Below, piece by piece: positions 29,761 to 39,115 of a DNA stretch of 64,000 bases; the stretch's first letter is position 1; the number at the start of each line of letters is the position of its first letter. The DNA comes from Haloarcula amylovorans (GTDB taxonomy: Archaea > Halobacteriota > Halobacteria > Halobacteriales > Haloarculaceae): positions 1 to 64,000 of the forward strand of contig NZ_SRIF01000015.1 of NCBI RefSeq assembly GCF_004681185.1, read 5' to 3'. The translations under genes were made by a program, and so were the position numbers. The notes beneath the pieces are model-generated. The model saw nothing but the letters and a program-made list of their open reading frames with translations. It was not told where the DNA came from and did no database searches.

Positions 29761-32207
29761 GCGTCTACCTCCTGTAGCTGGGATTCAATCTTGTCCCAGT
29801 CTAGGGAGGCAGCCTGTTTCCCAATGGGACTGATACGATACGATTTGCCGTCTTTCTTCCAACATTCCTCTAACTTCGAATCGTCCGACCAGTAATTCTT
29901 GAATGTCGACTTTGCATAGGGAACGTCCTCTGCGATGTCTTTTGCGTACTTGTACGGGCCATTCTCGTCCAGAGTCTCTACGGCAGTGATGAGGTTCTCT
30001 CGAGTGTCTTTCCTCGTCGAGAGCCACGACTGTACTGGCCCGGGGATACCGTGCTCCTCAACGAGATCCTGAATGGCGGCATCCGCGTCGTCGGCACCGA
30101 GCGTGACACTCCGCTGGCGGTGTCCAGTCCCGGTCGGCCGGAGCAACAGGTCGTTCGGGATATCATGCTCGCGTCGGGCCTCGAGTGCGGCATCAACCCA
30201 CTCGCGTTGTTCTTCGGCAGTCGCTTCCTCGAATCGGTCGGCGTCACGGTCGTAGGTATCTGCGGCCTCACAGTCTACGCCATCGAGGTCGGACGGCAGC
30301 AGGAACCACGTCCCGATATCGGGCTTGTCGGCGACTTCGTCAATCTGTGCGATATCCAGCCGGGCGACGTCGACCCACCAGCCGGGAAGGTTGCTGTTCG
30401 GCCCACGCCACGAGTCACGCTCGTGCTCGCGAACCCGCGCACCCCACGCGACCCCGTAGCGATCGCGCCAGTGCCGGTCGCCGAGACCAAGGCCACAGGG
30501 AGCGCCCCGCAACTCTATGGGCCAGTGCGCCCCGCCCTCCGCGAGCAGCATCCCCTGCCCGATGGAGAACTCGGCGAGCTGGTCTTGCTGCTCGTAGGAG
30601 AAGTGATGGGTCTGGTCCAGCGTGTCGATCTCGTCGTCACCCAACTGCAGGAGAATCTTGATGGCGATGTTCGACCTGACTGGCTTGTAGACGTCGTTCC
30701 ACTTCTGCGTCGACCCGAGCAACAGAATCCTTCGAGAGCCGCCCTGTGTCGTGAGGAAGAAAATCGTCTGCCGAAGCGTCTTGATATCGTCTTTGTATCG
30801 GACGTCAGCCAGCTTCGACGGCGCGATGTTCTTCAGTTCCCGAACCTCGATGCAGACGCGAGGGAGTCGCGGGTTCTGGTCCCGGGCCTGGTAGATGAGC
30901 CGCAGCCACAGGTCCATGATGACGTACTTCAGCGGCTCCAGCCCCGAATCGAGGAAGTTGCAGCACAGAACCGCTGCCCGCTCACGGTTTCGGATGATGC
31001 CCTTCATATCCAGATTTGTTGACGCGGATGGCGAGGCGATGAGTCCCTCCGCGGCGAGTTGCCCCAGCCGCTGGGCCGCTTTCTCGAGGGCGTCCTCGGC
31101 GTCCATCTGGTACCGGGCGGTGTAGGTCTCCGTCGTCGCCTTCCCCGGCGACTTCTCTTCTTGCTCAGTCCACTCGATCGTTGCCTCCATCTCCCGGCTG
31201 TAGACCTCCAGCCGCGAGACGAGCTCGGAGACGTTTCCGGTGCCGTCTAGCGTCTCGTCGAGCGCCTTCTTGATGCGGGCCTCCACGGTCTCGTCGCTTT
31301 TCGTGACGCCGGCGAGCCGGAGGATGAGGTGGGGCGTCAGCGAATCGATGCCGATGGTGAACTGCTTGAAGTTCCCGGGTAGCATCTCGGGAACGCCACT
31401 CATCGCCGGAACGTACACGTCGGCGGCCATGGCGGTCGGCTCCTGTCCCATTCGCTTGAGGTTCTGCTGGATGACGTCCTCGTCGTTGGGAATCGCGACC
31501 ATCGGCGTCTCCATCCGGCCGTCGTCCATGATGGAGATGTACTTGTAGCCATGCTCAGCGTGCAAGTTCATCCCCGCAGAGACGAGCGTCGAGTCCTTCC
31601 CGCGGCGCGGGAGTGCCACGGCGCCGATGTGGTCACAGGACTGATGCGGGAGTTCGACGGCGCGGTCGTCGAGCGCCTTCGCCGAGTCGTGACCGATACG
31701 AATCCGGCCGATCGGCGTCGGTTGGTCAGTGGTCGTCCGTGCGCCGGGTTCGTCGATACTGTCGAACCTGACAGGCGCGTACCGTGAGGGGTCCATGATA
31801 GCGGAGATGTAGTCTAGGGCTTCGGCGATCTTCGCGAGCGTGACGAACTCCGTCGACGGCGAGGGCGGTTGCTTGCCCTGGTCGCGGAGTCGGCACTGCT
31901 CGCGAAAGTCGAGTTTCGTCTCTCGGTCGAGACGGTCGTCGGCCGGGTGCAACAGGTCTGGCAGGCTGTCGGCCTGTCGGAGATGCCAGTGAGCAGCGAG
32001 CAGGAGGTTCTCGGCGTCGTGAATACCGTCCCCCTCGAAGGCCTTCCGCAACTGCATCACGAGTTGCCGGACGACCGACTCGTGTTCGAGCTGCTGGGTG
32101 GCCTGCTGGTTCTGGAGGCCCTTCTTCGCGACGCGTTTGACGACCTCGTCGGGAGAGTAGCGGTCGGTCGCCTGCAGGTCGGCGTACTTGCTGTCACTCC
32201 CGCTCAT
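29757..32207 (-). CDS. HerA/VirD4-like P-loop ATPase (putative DNA-transfer or packaging motor)
   Basis: The 816-residue protein has a helical N-terminal region (1-180), a P-loop IGAVALPRRGKDSTL (about 194-208) in which Asp replaces the usual Ser/Thr after GK, a regulatory insert, a Walker-B-like strand PRVCIEVRELKNIAP, a sensor region LLLGSTQKWNDVYKPVRSNIA typical of HerA/FtsK/TraG proteins, and a C-terminal winged-helix-like tail (TAVETLDENGPYKYAKDIAEDVPYAKSTFKNYW). There is no N-terminal membrane helix. It is flanked by the MCM-like gene and a chain of membrane genes, as expected for a coupling ATPase that feeds DNA to an envelope complex. Confidence 0.68.
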   Translation of the reverse strand: MSGSDSKYADLQATDRYSPDEVVKRVAKKGLQNQQATQQLEHESVVRQLVMQLRKAFEGDGIHDAENLLLAAHWHLRQADSLPDLLHPADDRLDRETKLDFREQCRLRDQGKQPPSPSTEFVTLAKIAEALDYISAIMDPSRYAPVRFDSIDEPGARTTTDQPTPIGRIRIGHDSAKALDDRAVELPHQSCDHIGAVALPRRGKDSTLVSAGMNLHAEHGYKYISIMDDGRMETPMVAIPNDEDVIQQNLKRMGQEPTAMAADVYVPAMSGVPEMLPGNFKQFTIGIDSLTPHLILRLAGVTKSDETVEARIKKALDETLDGTGNVSELVSRLEVYSREMEATIEWTEQEEKSPGKATTETYTARYQMDAEDALEKAAQRLGQLAAEGLIASPSASTNLDMKGIIRNRERAAVLCCNFLDSGLEPLKYVIMDLWLRLIYQARDQNPRLPRVCIEVRELKNIAPSKLADVRYKDDIKTLRQTIFFLTTQGGSRRILLLGSTQKWNDVYKPVRSNIAIKILLQLGDDEIDTLDQTHHFSYEQQDQLAEFSIGQGMLLAEGGAHWPIELRGAPCGLGLGDRHWRDRYGVAWGARVREHERDSWRGPNSNLPGWWVDVARLDIAQIDEVADKPDIGTWFLLPSDLDGVDCEAADTYDRDADRFEEATAEEQREWVDAALEARREHDIPNDLLLRPTGTGHRQRSVTLGADDADAAIQDLVEEHGIPGPVQSWLSTRKDTRENLITAVETLDENGPYKYAKDIAEDVPYAKSTFKNYWSDDSKLEECWKKDGKSYRISPIGKQAASLDWDKIESQLQEVDA

Positions 32208-32539
32208 AGGCCGGTAACACCCTCCGACGCCGCGTGGTTCGTCGTCTGGAGCTTCGACTTCCGGCGCTCGATGCGGCGCCGTCGCCGCCGATCGAGCCGA
32301 CGGTCGATGCAGCCGTCGACGAACTCCGCCGCCTCGTCGTCGAACTCACAATCATCCACCGGCCAGCCGAAGGTCTCGGACGCCACCTCGAACACTTCGA
32401 GACCGTCGATGAGGATGGCGTAGCCGTGCGTTCCGTCAACGAGTTCGACGGTACGGTCTTCGTCGAACGCCTGGCGAATGATATCGGCGAGTTCGATGCG
32501 ATACGTCGGTCGGATAGCCTCTCGTGTTGGTCCTCGCAT
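32204..32539 (-). CDS. Small accessory protein of the ATPase cluster
   Basis: The 111-residue protein has an alpha/beta N-terminal part (RTVELVDGTHGYAILIDGLEVFEVASETFGWPVDDCEFDDEA) and a very basic arginine-rich helix (RRLDRRRRRRIERRKSK) near the C-terminus, rare in an acidic proteome and suited to nucleic-acid or lipid-headgroup contact. It overlaps the ATPase start (ATGA) and follows the 658-residue gene by 2 bases. Confidence 0.62.
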   Translation of the reverse strand: MRGPTREAIRPTYRIELADIIRQAFDEDRTVELVDGTHGYAILIDGLEVFEVASETFGWPVDDCEFDDEAAEFVDGCIDRRLDRRRRRRIERRKSKLQTTNHAASEGVTGL

Positions 32540-32541
32540 AG

Positions 32542-34518
32542 TCAGTCAGAAACAGTCGTGTGGCCGTTCGGTCCGCTCTCGGGGAGGTTGTCCCACGCCC
32601 GCGTCGTCGCCTGAAACGGCGTCAGGTGCCGCGCCGGGTCGACAGCAGGCAGTCGGTAGAACGGGTCGCCTTGGAGGCCGTGGAAACGGTCCGAGAGCCG
32701 GGAGTGGATCTGCTGGATATCCGGCAGGCGCGGCTTCTCGCTGGGGTAGACCAGCGTCAACTCGGCATCCTCGCCGTCGGCACCCGGCATCTCGACGTTC
32801 ATCTCCGAGAGGATGCCGCCCTGTTCGACCATCCAGCGGTACTCGGCAGCGACGAGTCGCGGGTCGTGGCCGAGGGACTGCTCGAACTTGACCGTCTCGT
32901 TGGTCGGTTCGATGGCCCGATAGGCGAGTTCGGCTTTCTCGACGACGCTGTCCTCCGTCGTCTCGACGACCTCTTTCAGCCGGCGCTGAATCGCCGGGAT
33001 TTCGATGTTCTCTCGGTGGCCCTGCAGGTTCGGCTTCATCATCGCAAGGTTCCGTGCGTACTGTTCGAGGATGGACGGCGCGACGCGCTCGTTGTGCGTG
33101 TGCTGCCAGAGCCGCAGCGAGAACTCCGTGACGAACTCCTCGCGGTCGTAGCCCGCGTACGAGCGCCCGGCCATGAAGCCGACGTAGGCCGTCGTGTCCG
33201 CGGTCTCGACGGTCTTGACGAGGCCGGCGACGTCGTCCCAGTGACTGCCGCCGCGGCCCTGTCGGTACTTTCGAAGCCGCCGGGACCGTAGCCGCTTGGT
33301 CGACCAGAAGACGCCGAGGCCGACGAGCAGCGAGAGCCCGAGGAACAGGACGAACGTAATCGGGCGCACCCAGAGTTGAGCAATCAGCAAGAGCGTCGCC
33401 ATCGACACGACCGACGGCAGGACGAATCGCCAGCGGACGTCGTCCGATCGGTAGCCTGCCGAGAAGTCCAGCAAGAAGTGCTTGACCTCTTCGGAGAATC
33501 GAATCCGCCACGGAATCTCCTCGTCGCGATCGTTTCGGTCGTCGGTCGCGTCGGGGGCGTCGTCCGTGTTGGGCTGTCGAAGGCCCAGCAGGACGAACGG
33601 GTAGCTGAGGAGACGACCCAGTAACCCGATGAATGCCGGTATCAACGCGAACAGGCGGCGGATGCCGCGCCACGCCATCTCCAGGGCAGTCACGCCCGCG
33701 TCGAGAGCGCGCTGGCCCGTGCGGGCGACCGCTCGGCGGATGCGCCCGCGGAGAGAGACCGGCTCCTCTGGTTCTGCGTCCGTGTCTGGCGTCGTGACGA
33801 ACTCGTCGCTCGCCGGTTCGTCGAACGCGCCTTCGATGTCCACATTCCCAGACGTTTGACCGTCGTCGGTGAATCCACCAAACGGGTCTGGATGCTCTTC
33901 GGGCGTGTCTTCGACGTCGGCCGGGAGCTGGGGAGCGTCCGGACCGGCACCAGCTTCGGCCGGCAGTTCGGATGCGTCGGTCGGTGTGTCGTCTTCGTCG
34001 CCGTCCTCGCCGCGGCCATAGTAGTCGACGGACTCGAAGGCGTGAGACTCGCCGTCGAGACCGGCATCGACGGCATCGGTGATCGCATCGAAGGAATCGT
34101 CGCTCGTGACGATAACTCGCGTCGTGTTGTCGGTCGTCCGAACCTCGTCGGAGAGTTGCTTGACGCTCTCGGTGAGCCAGCCGATGTGCTCGGCCGCCTG
34201 CGCGGCGTAGCGAGAGCGTCGCCGGCCGAGGTACTTGTAGTAGAAGTACACGGCCACCGGAATCGCGAACCAGAGCGTGCCGACGATATCGGTCACGACA
34301 CCTACGATCCAGAGTGAAGACCCGCTGCTCTCGGCCGTCGAACTGAGAGCGTACAGCCCGCCGATAACCAGCCCCAGAATCAGCAGGAAGACGAGCCCGC
34401 CGAGGATGCGCCCAGGAGCCTGCCTCGGGTCGCCCAGAACCCGACGTTTGAGTCCGGCAAGTCGGTCTTTCCCGGGCCACGAGTCATCGAGACTGTCGCT
34501 GAGGATATCGAGTCGCAT
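32542..34518 (-). CDS. Large membrane protein of the envelope cluster
   Basis: The 658-residue protein has two N-terminal membrane helices (about 37-57 and 69-94), a long acidic, Pro/Asp-rich cytosolic stretch (about 150-260), further hydrophobic segments (about 290-314 and two near 370-412), and a soluble C-terminal domain (about 430-658, VAGLVKTVETADTTAYVGFMAGRS...). Such an interrupted layout suits a scaffold connecting membrane and cytosolic ATPase. It is joined to the 466-residue gene before it by a TGATG junction. Confidence 0.65.
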   Translation of the reverse strand: MRLDILSDSLDDSWPGKDRLAGLKRRVLGDPRQAPGRILGGLVFLLILGLVIGGLYALSSTAESSGSSLWIVGVVTDIVGTLWFAIPVAVYFYYKYLGRRRSRYAAQAAEHIGWLTESVKQLSDEVRTTDNTTRVIVTSDDSFDAITDAVDAGLDGESHAFESVDYYGRGEDGDEDDTPTDASELPAEAGAGPDAPQLPADVEDTPEEHPDPFGGFTDDGQTSGNVDIEGAFDEPASDEFVTTPDTDAEPEEPVSLRGRIRRAVARTGQRALDAGVTALEMAWRGIRRLFALIPAFIGLLGRLLSYPFVLLGLRQPNTDDAPDATDDRNDRDEEIPWRIRFSEEVKHFLLDFSAGYRSDDVRWRFVLPSVVSMATLLLIAQLWVRPITFVLFLGLSLLVGLGVFWSTKRLRSRRLRKYRQGRGGSHWDDVAGLVKTVETADTTAYVGFMAGRSYAGYDREEFVTEFSLRLWQHTHNERVAPSILEQYARNLAMMKPNLQGHRENIEIPAIQRRLKEVVETTEDSVVEKAELAYRAIEPTNETVKFEQSLGHDPRLVAAEYRWMVEQGGILSEMNVEMPGADGEDAELTLVYPSEKPRLPDIQQIHSRLSDRFHGLQGDPFYRLPAVDPARHLTPFQATTRAWDNLPESGPNGHTTVSD

Positions 34519-35918
34519 CAGTCATCGCCTCCCGACGGCGACCCGCTGGGACGTCCCGTGGGGTCACGATCGTGCTGGTCGCTCGGCAGTTCGAGTCGGC
34601 CCTGTCGGGAGTGTTTCTCCATCGTACCGTCCTTCCGTCCCTGTAGGTCTCGGATGAGTTCCTGCACCTGCATGCGCGTCTCTCGAACCTCTGCCCCGCG
34701 GTTGTAGTCCTTCTCGGCGACGAGCAGCGCGTTCTCGATGTGGGAGAGCGCCGTCGAAGCCCGAAGTCGGCCTTCGAGGATGACCGGTTTGAGCCACGTG
34801 TTCTCGCGAAGTTCCCGCTCGGTCAGCGGTTCGACGGCGACGAGGTCGTCGACGCCCTGGTGTGCGAGGATGATGTTACCGTCCTCGTCGGTCTGTGCGC
34901 CACCGTGTTCGTCGGCGGCGACGATGCCCTTGCACGCGACCTGAATCATGTTCTCGACCGTCTCGACGCCCATCTTCGTCCAGAAGCGCTGGGCGTTGTT
35001 CCCGATGCCGTCAACCTCCGAAAGTGGATGTTTCGCTGCGGCGTTGCGCTGGCGTTCGGCTTCCTGCCGGACCGCTTCGCGGACGAGCTCGGCGCGGGAG
35101 ACAGCGAGTTGCTGAATCCGAAGCACCCAGCCGTGCTGGCGGTTGAGCCAGTACGCGACGATCGCGATGATGGTGATGCCAGCGACCCAGTCCAGCGGCG
35201 AGGCCGCCTGCGCGAATCGCAGGCCGATGAACGTCTTAATCTGGTCCGTCCAGAGGCCCTCGAAGAACTGTGCGCGGTCTTCGCGGTTCTCGACGTAGGC
35301 CCGGACACCTTCCGGATCGGCGTCGTATCCCATGTCTTCGGCCTGTGATTCGAAGTACTCGATGTGCTCCTCGTAGGCCGGGTTGATGCTCGGCGACGCC
35401 GTGACGTCGGTGTTCGTCGCTAGCAACTCGAAGGTCCTCGTCGAACCGTCGGCGAAGAACAGTTCGACCGAGTACAGGCTCGGGTTGTCGCCGGGCGCGG
35501 CCTTTCGGTCGTACTGAACCTGCACCACGGAGCCGTCGCCGAGGACGCGAGCCCTGGCGTTCGGTTGCTCGATGCGGACGGCGTCGACTGGCTCAGAGAG
35601 CGCGAACGTCGCGAACGTCCCGCTAGTGTTGAACCGCTGGTCGCTCTCGACGACGGTGACGCTCACGTAGTCTGCATCGGGGATCGCCGGCGTGATACGT
35701 GTCTGTGAGGCTGTCGTCGGCCCGTTGCTCGTGTTCGTCGCCGTCGTGTTGTTCGCTGTCTGTGCAACCGTATCCGGCGTGTCGAGACGGACAGGTGTGC
35801 TGTCAGTGGCGGCCGCCGCGGCGGGCATCACGACGCTCGACAGCGCGAGGATGGCGACCAGGACGGCCAGCCAGCGCCGCCTAGAGCGACCGCTCGTTGA
35901 TGGGGTGTGTTCGTGCAT
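34518..35918 (-). CDS. Exported membrane protein with cytosolic helix-hairpin-helix-like region
   Basis: The 466-residue protein starts at the ATG at 35918, giving a basic N-terminus and a hydrophobic signal/anchor (LAVLVAILALSSVVMPAAAAA). An extracellular beta-rich part with sequons follows, then a membrane helix ITIIAIVAYWL near the middle. The cytosolic half contains LSEVDGIGNNAQRFWTKMG, close to the DNA-binding helix-hairpin-helix pattern (GIG followed by a helix). DNA binding at the inner membrane face would suit a transfer machine; this is inferred from the motif. Confidence 0.62.
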   Translation of the reverse strand: MHEHTPSTSGRSRRRWLAVLVAILALSSVVMPAAAAATDSTPVRLDTPDTVAQTANNTTATNTSNGPTTASQTRITPAIPDADYVSVTVVESDQRFNTSGTFATFALSEPVDAVRIEQPNARARVLGDGSVVQVQYDRKAAPGDNPSLYSVELFFADGSTRTFELLATNTDVTASPSINPAYEEHIEYFESQAEDMGYDADPEGVRAYVENREDRAQFFEGLWTDQIKTFIGLRFAQAASPLDWVAGITIIAIVAYWLNRQHGWVLRIQQLAVSRAELVREAVRQEAERQRNAAAKHPLSEVDGIGNNAQRFWTKMGVETVENMIQVACKGIVAADEHGGAQTDEDGNIILAHQGVDDLVAVEPLTERELRENTWLKPVILEGRLRASTALSHIENALLVAEKDYNRGAEVRETRMQVQELIRDLQGRKDGTMEKHSRQGRLELPSDQHDRDPTGRPSGSPSGGDD

Positions 35919-35928
35919 GAGAATCGGG

Positions 35929-36999
35929 TTACTTCGCTTCGGCTTCGTTGCCGTTCGACGACGGACCGTCTGTGTTCTGCTGGAGTGCATCCAGCGGGGC
36001 CGACGGCGACCCGTCGCCGTTCGTGATTCCCTGCTGTCGGCCAGTGATGGCGTTCAGCAGGCTGAGGATGTTGTTGACTGCCTTCTCGTACTCCTGCTCG
36101 GAGTCGTGATCGATGTTCTTGAGGTGCTCTTCCAGACTCTCGATGCGCTCGTCTTTGATAGCGTCCATCTGCTCCAGACGCTCGTTTTCTTGCTCTAACT
36201 CGGCGATCTCTTGCTTCTTGTCGTCAAGTTCGCCTTTCGACGCCCGGTCGCTTGGGATGAGTGTGTGGGTGGCGACGCGATTCGGGTCCTTGCACGGCAC
36301 GATATCCTTCGCTCGGACAGTCACAGTCTGGTTGCGGTAATCCCACGCCGAGGAGTCGTCCATCGGGACCTCCCACAGTGCTCTGTCCTCTGGTTGCGCT
36401 TTATCGATATCCCGAGTCAGTGGGTCGTCGCCCGCGAGTGCGACACGCCAGAACAGTCCCAGCAGACGGTTTTTCTTGAACGCCGGCGCGAGGACGACGT
36501 CTTTTCCTTCGTTCGCGGCGACGGCCGGTTCGGCCATCCGCCAGTCGAAGGGGATCTCCCGAACGCTCGTCGAGTCGTTTTCGAGCGTGACGCGGAGTTC
36601 GCCGGCCTTGCGATCCTGCCGGCGGGTGAACCACACGACGCCGACGGCGATGATGGTCCCGAAGACGAGTTCTTGGAGTTGCTTCGAGTACGCCATCTCT
36701 TGTGGGGTGCCGGACTGGAACAGCGTGTAGCCGGCGTAGCCGATGACAGCGAACAGCGCGACCAGCGACAGGTAGAACGCCTTCGTCGTCGTCGGCTGGG
36801 CGCGTGTGCGTTGGAACAGGCCGACACGGTTGGCATTGGAGACGCCGTCGTCATCCATCTGGAGGCGCTCTTGAGTCTCCTCGCTGGCTTCGCGCTGGTG
36901 GTCCGGTGCGGAGAGCCATCGCGACCAGACGAGATAGACCAGGCCCAGCACGACGAGAACGCCGACAGCGCTCAGCGCTGCGGTCATCCAGTCAACCAT
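35929..36999 (-). CDS. Membrane-anchored coiled-coil protein
   Basis: The 356-residue protein has three hydrophobic segments in its first 140 residues (about 6-27, 75-95 and 110-125), a beta-rich middle domain with QTVTVRAKDIVPCKDPN, and a coiled coil (KGELDDKKQEIAELEQENER..., about 250-310). It may form the oligomeric stalk or ring of the envelope complex. It overlaps the gene before it by 8 bases and ends 10 bases before the 466-residue gene. Confidence 0.62.
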   Translation of the reverse strand: MVDWMTAALSAVGVLVVLGLVYLVWSRWLSAPDHQREASEETQERLQMDDDGVSNANRVGLFQRTRAQPTTTKAFYLSLVALFAVIGYAGYTLFQSGTPQEMAYSKQLQELVFGTIIAVGVVWFTRRQDRKAGELRVTLENDSTSVREIPFDWRMAEPAVAANEGKDVVLAPAFKKNRLLGLFWRVALAGDDPLTRDIDKAQPEDRALWEVPMDDSSAWDYRNQTVTVRAKDIVPCKDPNRVATHTLIPSDRASKGELDDKKQEIAELEQENERLEQMDAIKDERIESLEEHLKNIDHDSEQEYEKAVNNILSLLNAITGRQQGITNGDGSPSAPLDALQQNTDGPSSNGNEAEAK

Positions 37000-37696
37000 C
37001 GGCTTCCTCCTCGTCTCCGGTCACGGCCGCGGTGATCTCGGCGACCTGCTCGGCGATCTCCTGTGTCGGGGGCGTGCTCGACGTCCCGCCCGCCGACCCG
37101 CCGGCCTTGATGTCGATATCGAACGGCAGGTCGTCGTCCTCGATATCGCCGAGGTCGATATCCGACACCACGGCGTTCACGCGCGTTCGGAGTTGTTCGC
37201 CGACCTTGACGAACTCTCGGTACTGCCCTTGCCCGCTCTCGATTTCGTCTTTCAAGACGACGCAACTGCGCTTCGACGCGAACTGCGTGAGCAGTCCCAG
37301 CAGTTCCTCGTCGGAATTGGCAGTTTCGAAGTACCGTTCGAGCGTGTCCTGTCCGACCTTCTTTGCGAGGACCGGACACCGCCCGCCGTAGTGGGTGCAA
37401 TCCTCGCATTCGTCGGGGAAGGCCTCTTCCGGGTCGTCGACGCCACGGTGAGGTCGGAACTTGTGTTTGGGCTCTTTCTGGAGGCCGAGCAGCCGACTCC
37501 GGACGCGGGCCTGGATGCTCCCCATCGGGAGGTCGTACGAGCGCTGTATCCACTCGGAGGTCGCGCGGTACAGGGCTTCGTGGCCGTCCGGTATCCAGCT
37601 CTGTTTCTCGCGCAGGTCTGACCGCACCTCCCGCAGCTCCGATTGCTTGTGTTCGAGAGTCGATTCACTGGCCGAAGAATGCATGTTCGTTTGCAT
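36992..37696 (-). CDS. Soluble cysteine-containing protein of the envelope cluster
   Basis: The 234-residue protein is started at the ATG at 37696, 4 bases after the previous stop. The N-terminal half is helical (KQSELREVRSDLREKQSW), the centre has CEDCTHYGGRCPVLAKKVG (a C-x2-C-x6-C pattern that may bind iron-sulfur or zinc), and the C-terminus is an acidic tail. No signal peptide. Its cytosolic location among membrane genes suggests an accessory or assembly role. Confidence 0.58.
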   Translation of the reverse strand: MQTNMHSSASESTLEHKQSELREVRSDLREKQSWIPDGHEALYRATSEWIQRSYDLPMGSIQARVRSRLLGLQKEPKHKFRPHRGVDDPEEAFPDECEDCTHYGGRCPVLAKKVGQDTLERYFETANSDEELLGLLTQFASKRSCVVLKDEIESGQGQYREFVKVGEQLRTRVNAVVSDIDLGDIEDDDLPFDIDIKAGGSAGGTSSTPPTQEIAEQVAEITAAVTGDEEEADG

Positions 37697-37700
37697 GATT

Positions 37701-38030
37701 TTACTCGGTATGCGTCTCACCGACAGCGTCGTCTGTCTCAGTGGTCGCCGCTGGCGGTCGGTCCCGCTGTAGATCAGCGACGAGTCTGTCGACGTCGATG
37801 CCGCTCTCGGTCTGTATCGGCGTCGGCATATGCTCGTCGGCGAGCATCTGGTCGACGAGCCGGGCTGTATCCGGGCTGAGTTCGTCGTAGCGATAAGTAG
37901 CGACCAGCAGAGCGACGCCGTAGTTGATGGTCCGTTCGAGCTGGTGGTCCGCCGGTGAGAGTTCCTTTAACTCCGTCCAGAGCGGCTTTGCACACTTCCC
38001 TGTGTAGTGCGTCTCGTCACCGATGAACAT
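37701..38030 (-). CDS. Small soluble protein of the envelope cluster
   Basis: The 109-residue protein begins MFIGDETHYTGKCAKPLW at a TGATG junction with the gene upstream; the longer in-frame extension overlaps that gene and is compositionally wrong. The chain is helical with an acidic Pro/Thr tail. Function unknown. Confidence 0.58.
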   Translation of the reverse strand: MFIGDETHYTGKCAKPLWTELKELSPADHQLERTINYGVALLVATYRYDELSPDTARLVDQMLADEHMPTPIQTESGIDVDRLVADLQRDRPPAATTETDDAVGETHTE

Positions 38031-39076
38031 CAGGAGACCTCCTGGGAGGGGCATAGCGTTGCCCAGTAACGCTCCGTCGTGTGGTTCTCTGTGACGACGG
38101 TTACGCTCACGAAGCCCGGGCCATCCCACTCCGTCGAGATGATGCCAGCCGACACCTCGTCGTCGTAGCTCACAGTGTCGTAGCCGGTGTGGCCGGTCAG
38201 CGTCCCCCATCGTACCTCAAGCACAGTCGAGTTTGCAGGAACGTCGAAGTTTACCCAGAGACGGTTCGGGATATTCTGCCCGTCTTCGAATTGAGCGCGC
38301 TCGATCGTTACGTTCGACGTTCGCTCGTGCTCTTCGGCGGGGATTACTCCCGGTGGATGCACCCGGCCACTGCACGTGAACTCGGAATCAGTTAGCTGGA
38401 TTTCGTCAGTTCGCGTCGAGTTGAACGGATATGCAGGACCGCCCTTGCCGTCGGCGTAGGCCGATGCGTTCTGTGGATTAGGGCTGAGCGACACACTATC
38501 GCCACTTGCCCCAGCATCAGCGGGCGCGACCATTCCCGCGGCCGCGCCGGCGACCACGACGACGCCGATGAGGGCGAGTGCGGCAGTCGGTGTGGTGCCG
38601 GTCCGTAGCTGGGGCCGGTTGTCCCGAAGCCACAGGCCGAGTGACGCTGTCAGGAGTGGAAGCCCCCACCAGACGATACCCACGAGAAGCTGCTCGTGAG
38701 CGAACTCAACGAACTCGTCTGATGCAGAGACACTAGTCGCCCAAAGTGCGGTTGAAAGAACCGCTGCAACGGCGAGAACTGCAACTGCTGGGAGGAAGAA
38801 AACCCGACGTCCGAAGAATCGAGAGAAGAGCGACCGTGAGAGTAGCAAGGCGGGAACAGCAATCATCGCTGCAAGAACGCCCATAACTGCCGCGCCGGTC
38901 CAGCCGTATGCGATGTTAACCGTCCCGTGTCGGATGACGTGAGCGATGCCGACGTACTCGGCGACGGCCCCGCCGGGGATAGCGAACAACCACGCGACCG
39001 CCGCGGTCGCAAGTGCGTCGTTCCAATCTGTCGCGCTGTACCACTGCTGTATCGACTGCAGGTGCTGTTTGAGCAT
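38030..39076 (-). CDS. Polytopic membrane protein with extracellular C-terminal domain
   Basis: The 348-residue protein has about five to six membrane helices in its first 190 residues, then a Ser/Asn-rich extracellular domain with sequons (NAS, NST, NVT, NHT) and a C-terminal beta-rich part (VFSVTVV-like strand EVSAGIISTEWDGPGFVSVTVVTENHTTERYW). It may be the outward-facing channel or attachment component. Confidence 0.62.
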   Translation of the reverse strand: MLKQHLQSIQQWYSATDWNDALATAAVAWLFAIPGGAVAEYVGIAHVIRHGTVNIAYGWTGAAVMGVLAAMIAVPALLLSRSLFSRFFGRRVFFLPAVAVLAVAAVLSTALWATSVSASDEFVEFAHEQLLVGIVWWGLPLLTASLGLWLRDNRPQLRTGTTPTAALALIGVVVVAGAAAGMVAPADAGASGDSVSLSPNPQNASAYADGKGGPAYPFNSTRTDEIQLTDSEFTCSGRVHPPGVIPAEEHERTSNVTIERAQFEDGQNIPNRLWVNFDVPANSTVLEVRWGTLTGHTGYDTVSYDDEVSAGIISTEWDGPGFVSVTVVTENHTTERYWATLCPSQEVS

Positions 39077-39115
39077 GGTGATGATTAGTAATGATTACTC
39101 TCTATGGAACGTCGA

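Noticed and set aside
30051..31022. 323-codon + strand open frame
   Set aside because: It lies opposite the ATPase gene, whose motifs and codon use are convincing; GC-rich haloarchaeal genes routinely create long antisense frames.
32546..34480. 644-codon - strand open frame
   Set aside because: It is in another frame of the 658-residue membrane protein gene and is almost pure Arg/Gly/Pro, as expected for a shadow frame.
34740..35348. 202-codon + strand frame
   Set aside because: It is antisense to the 466-residue membrane protein gene and has no start context.
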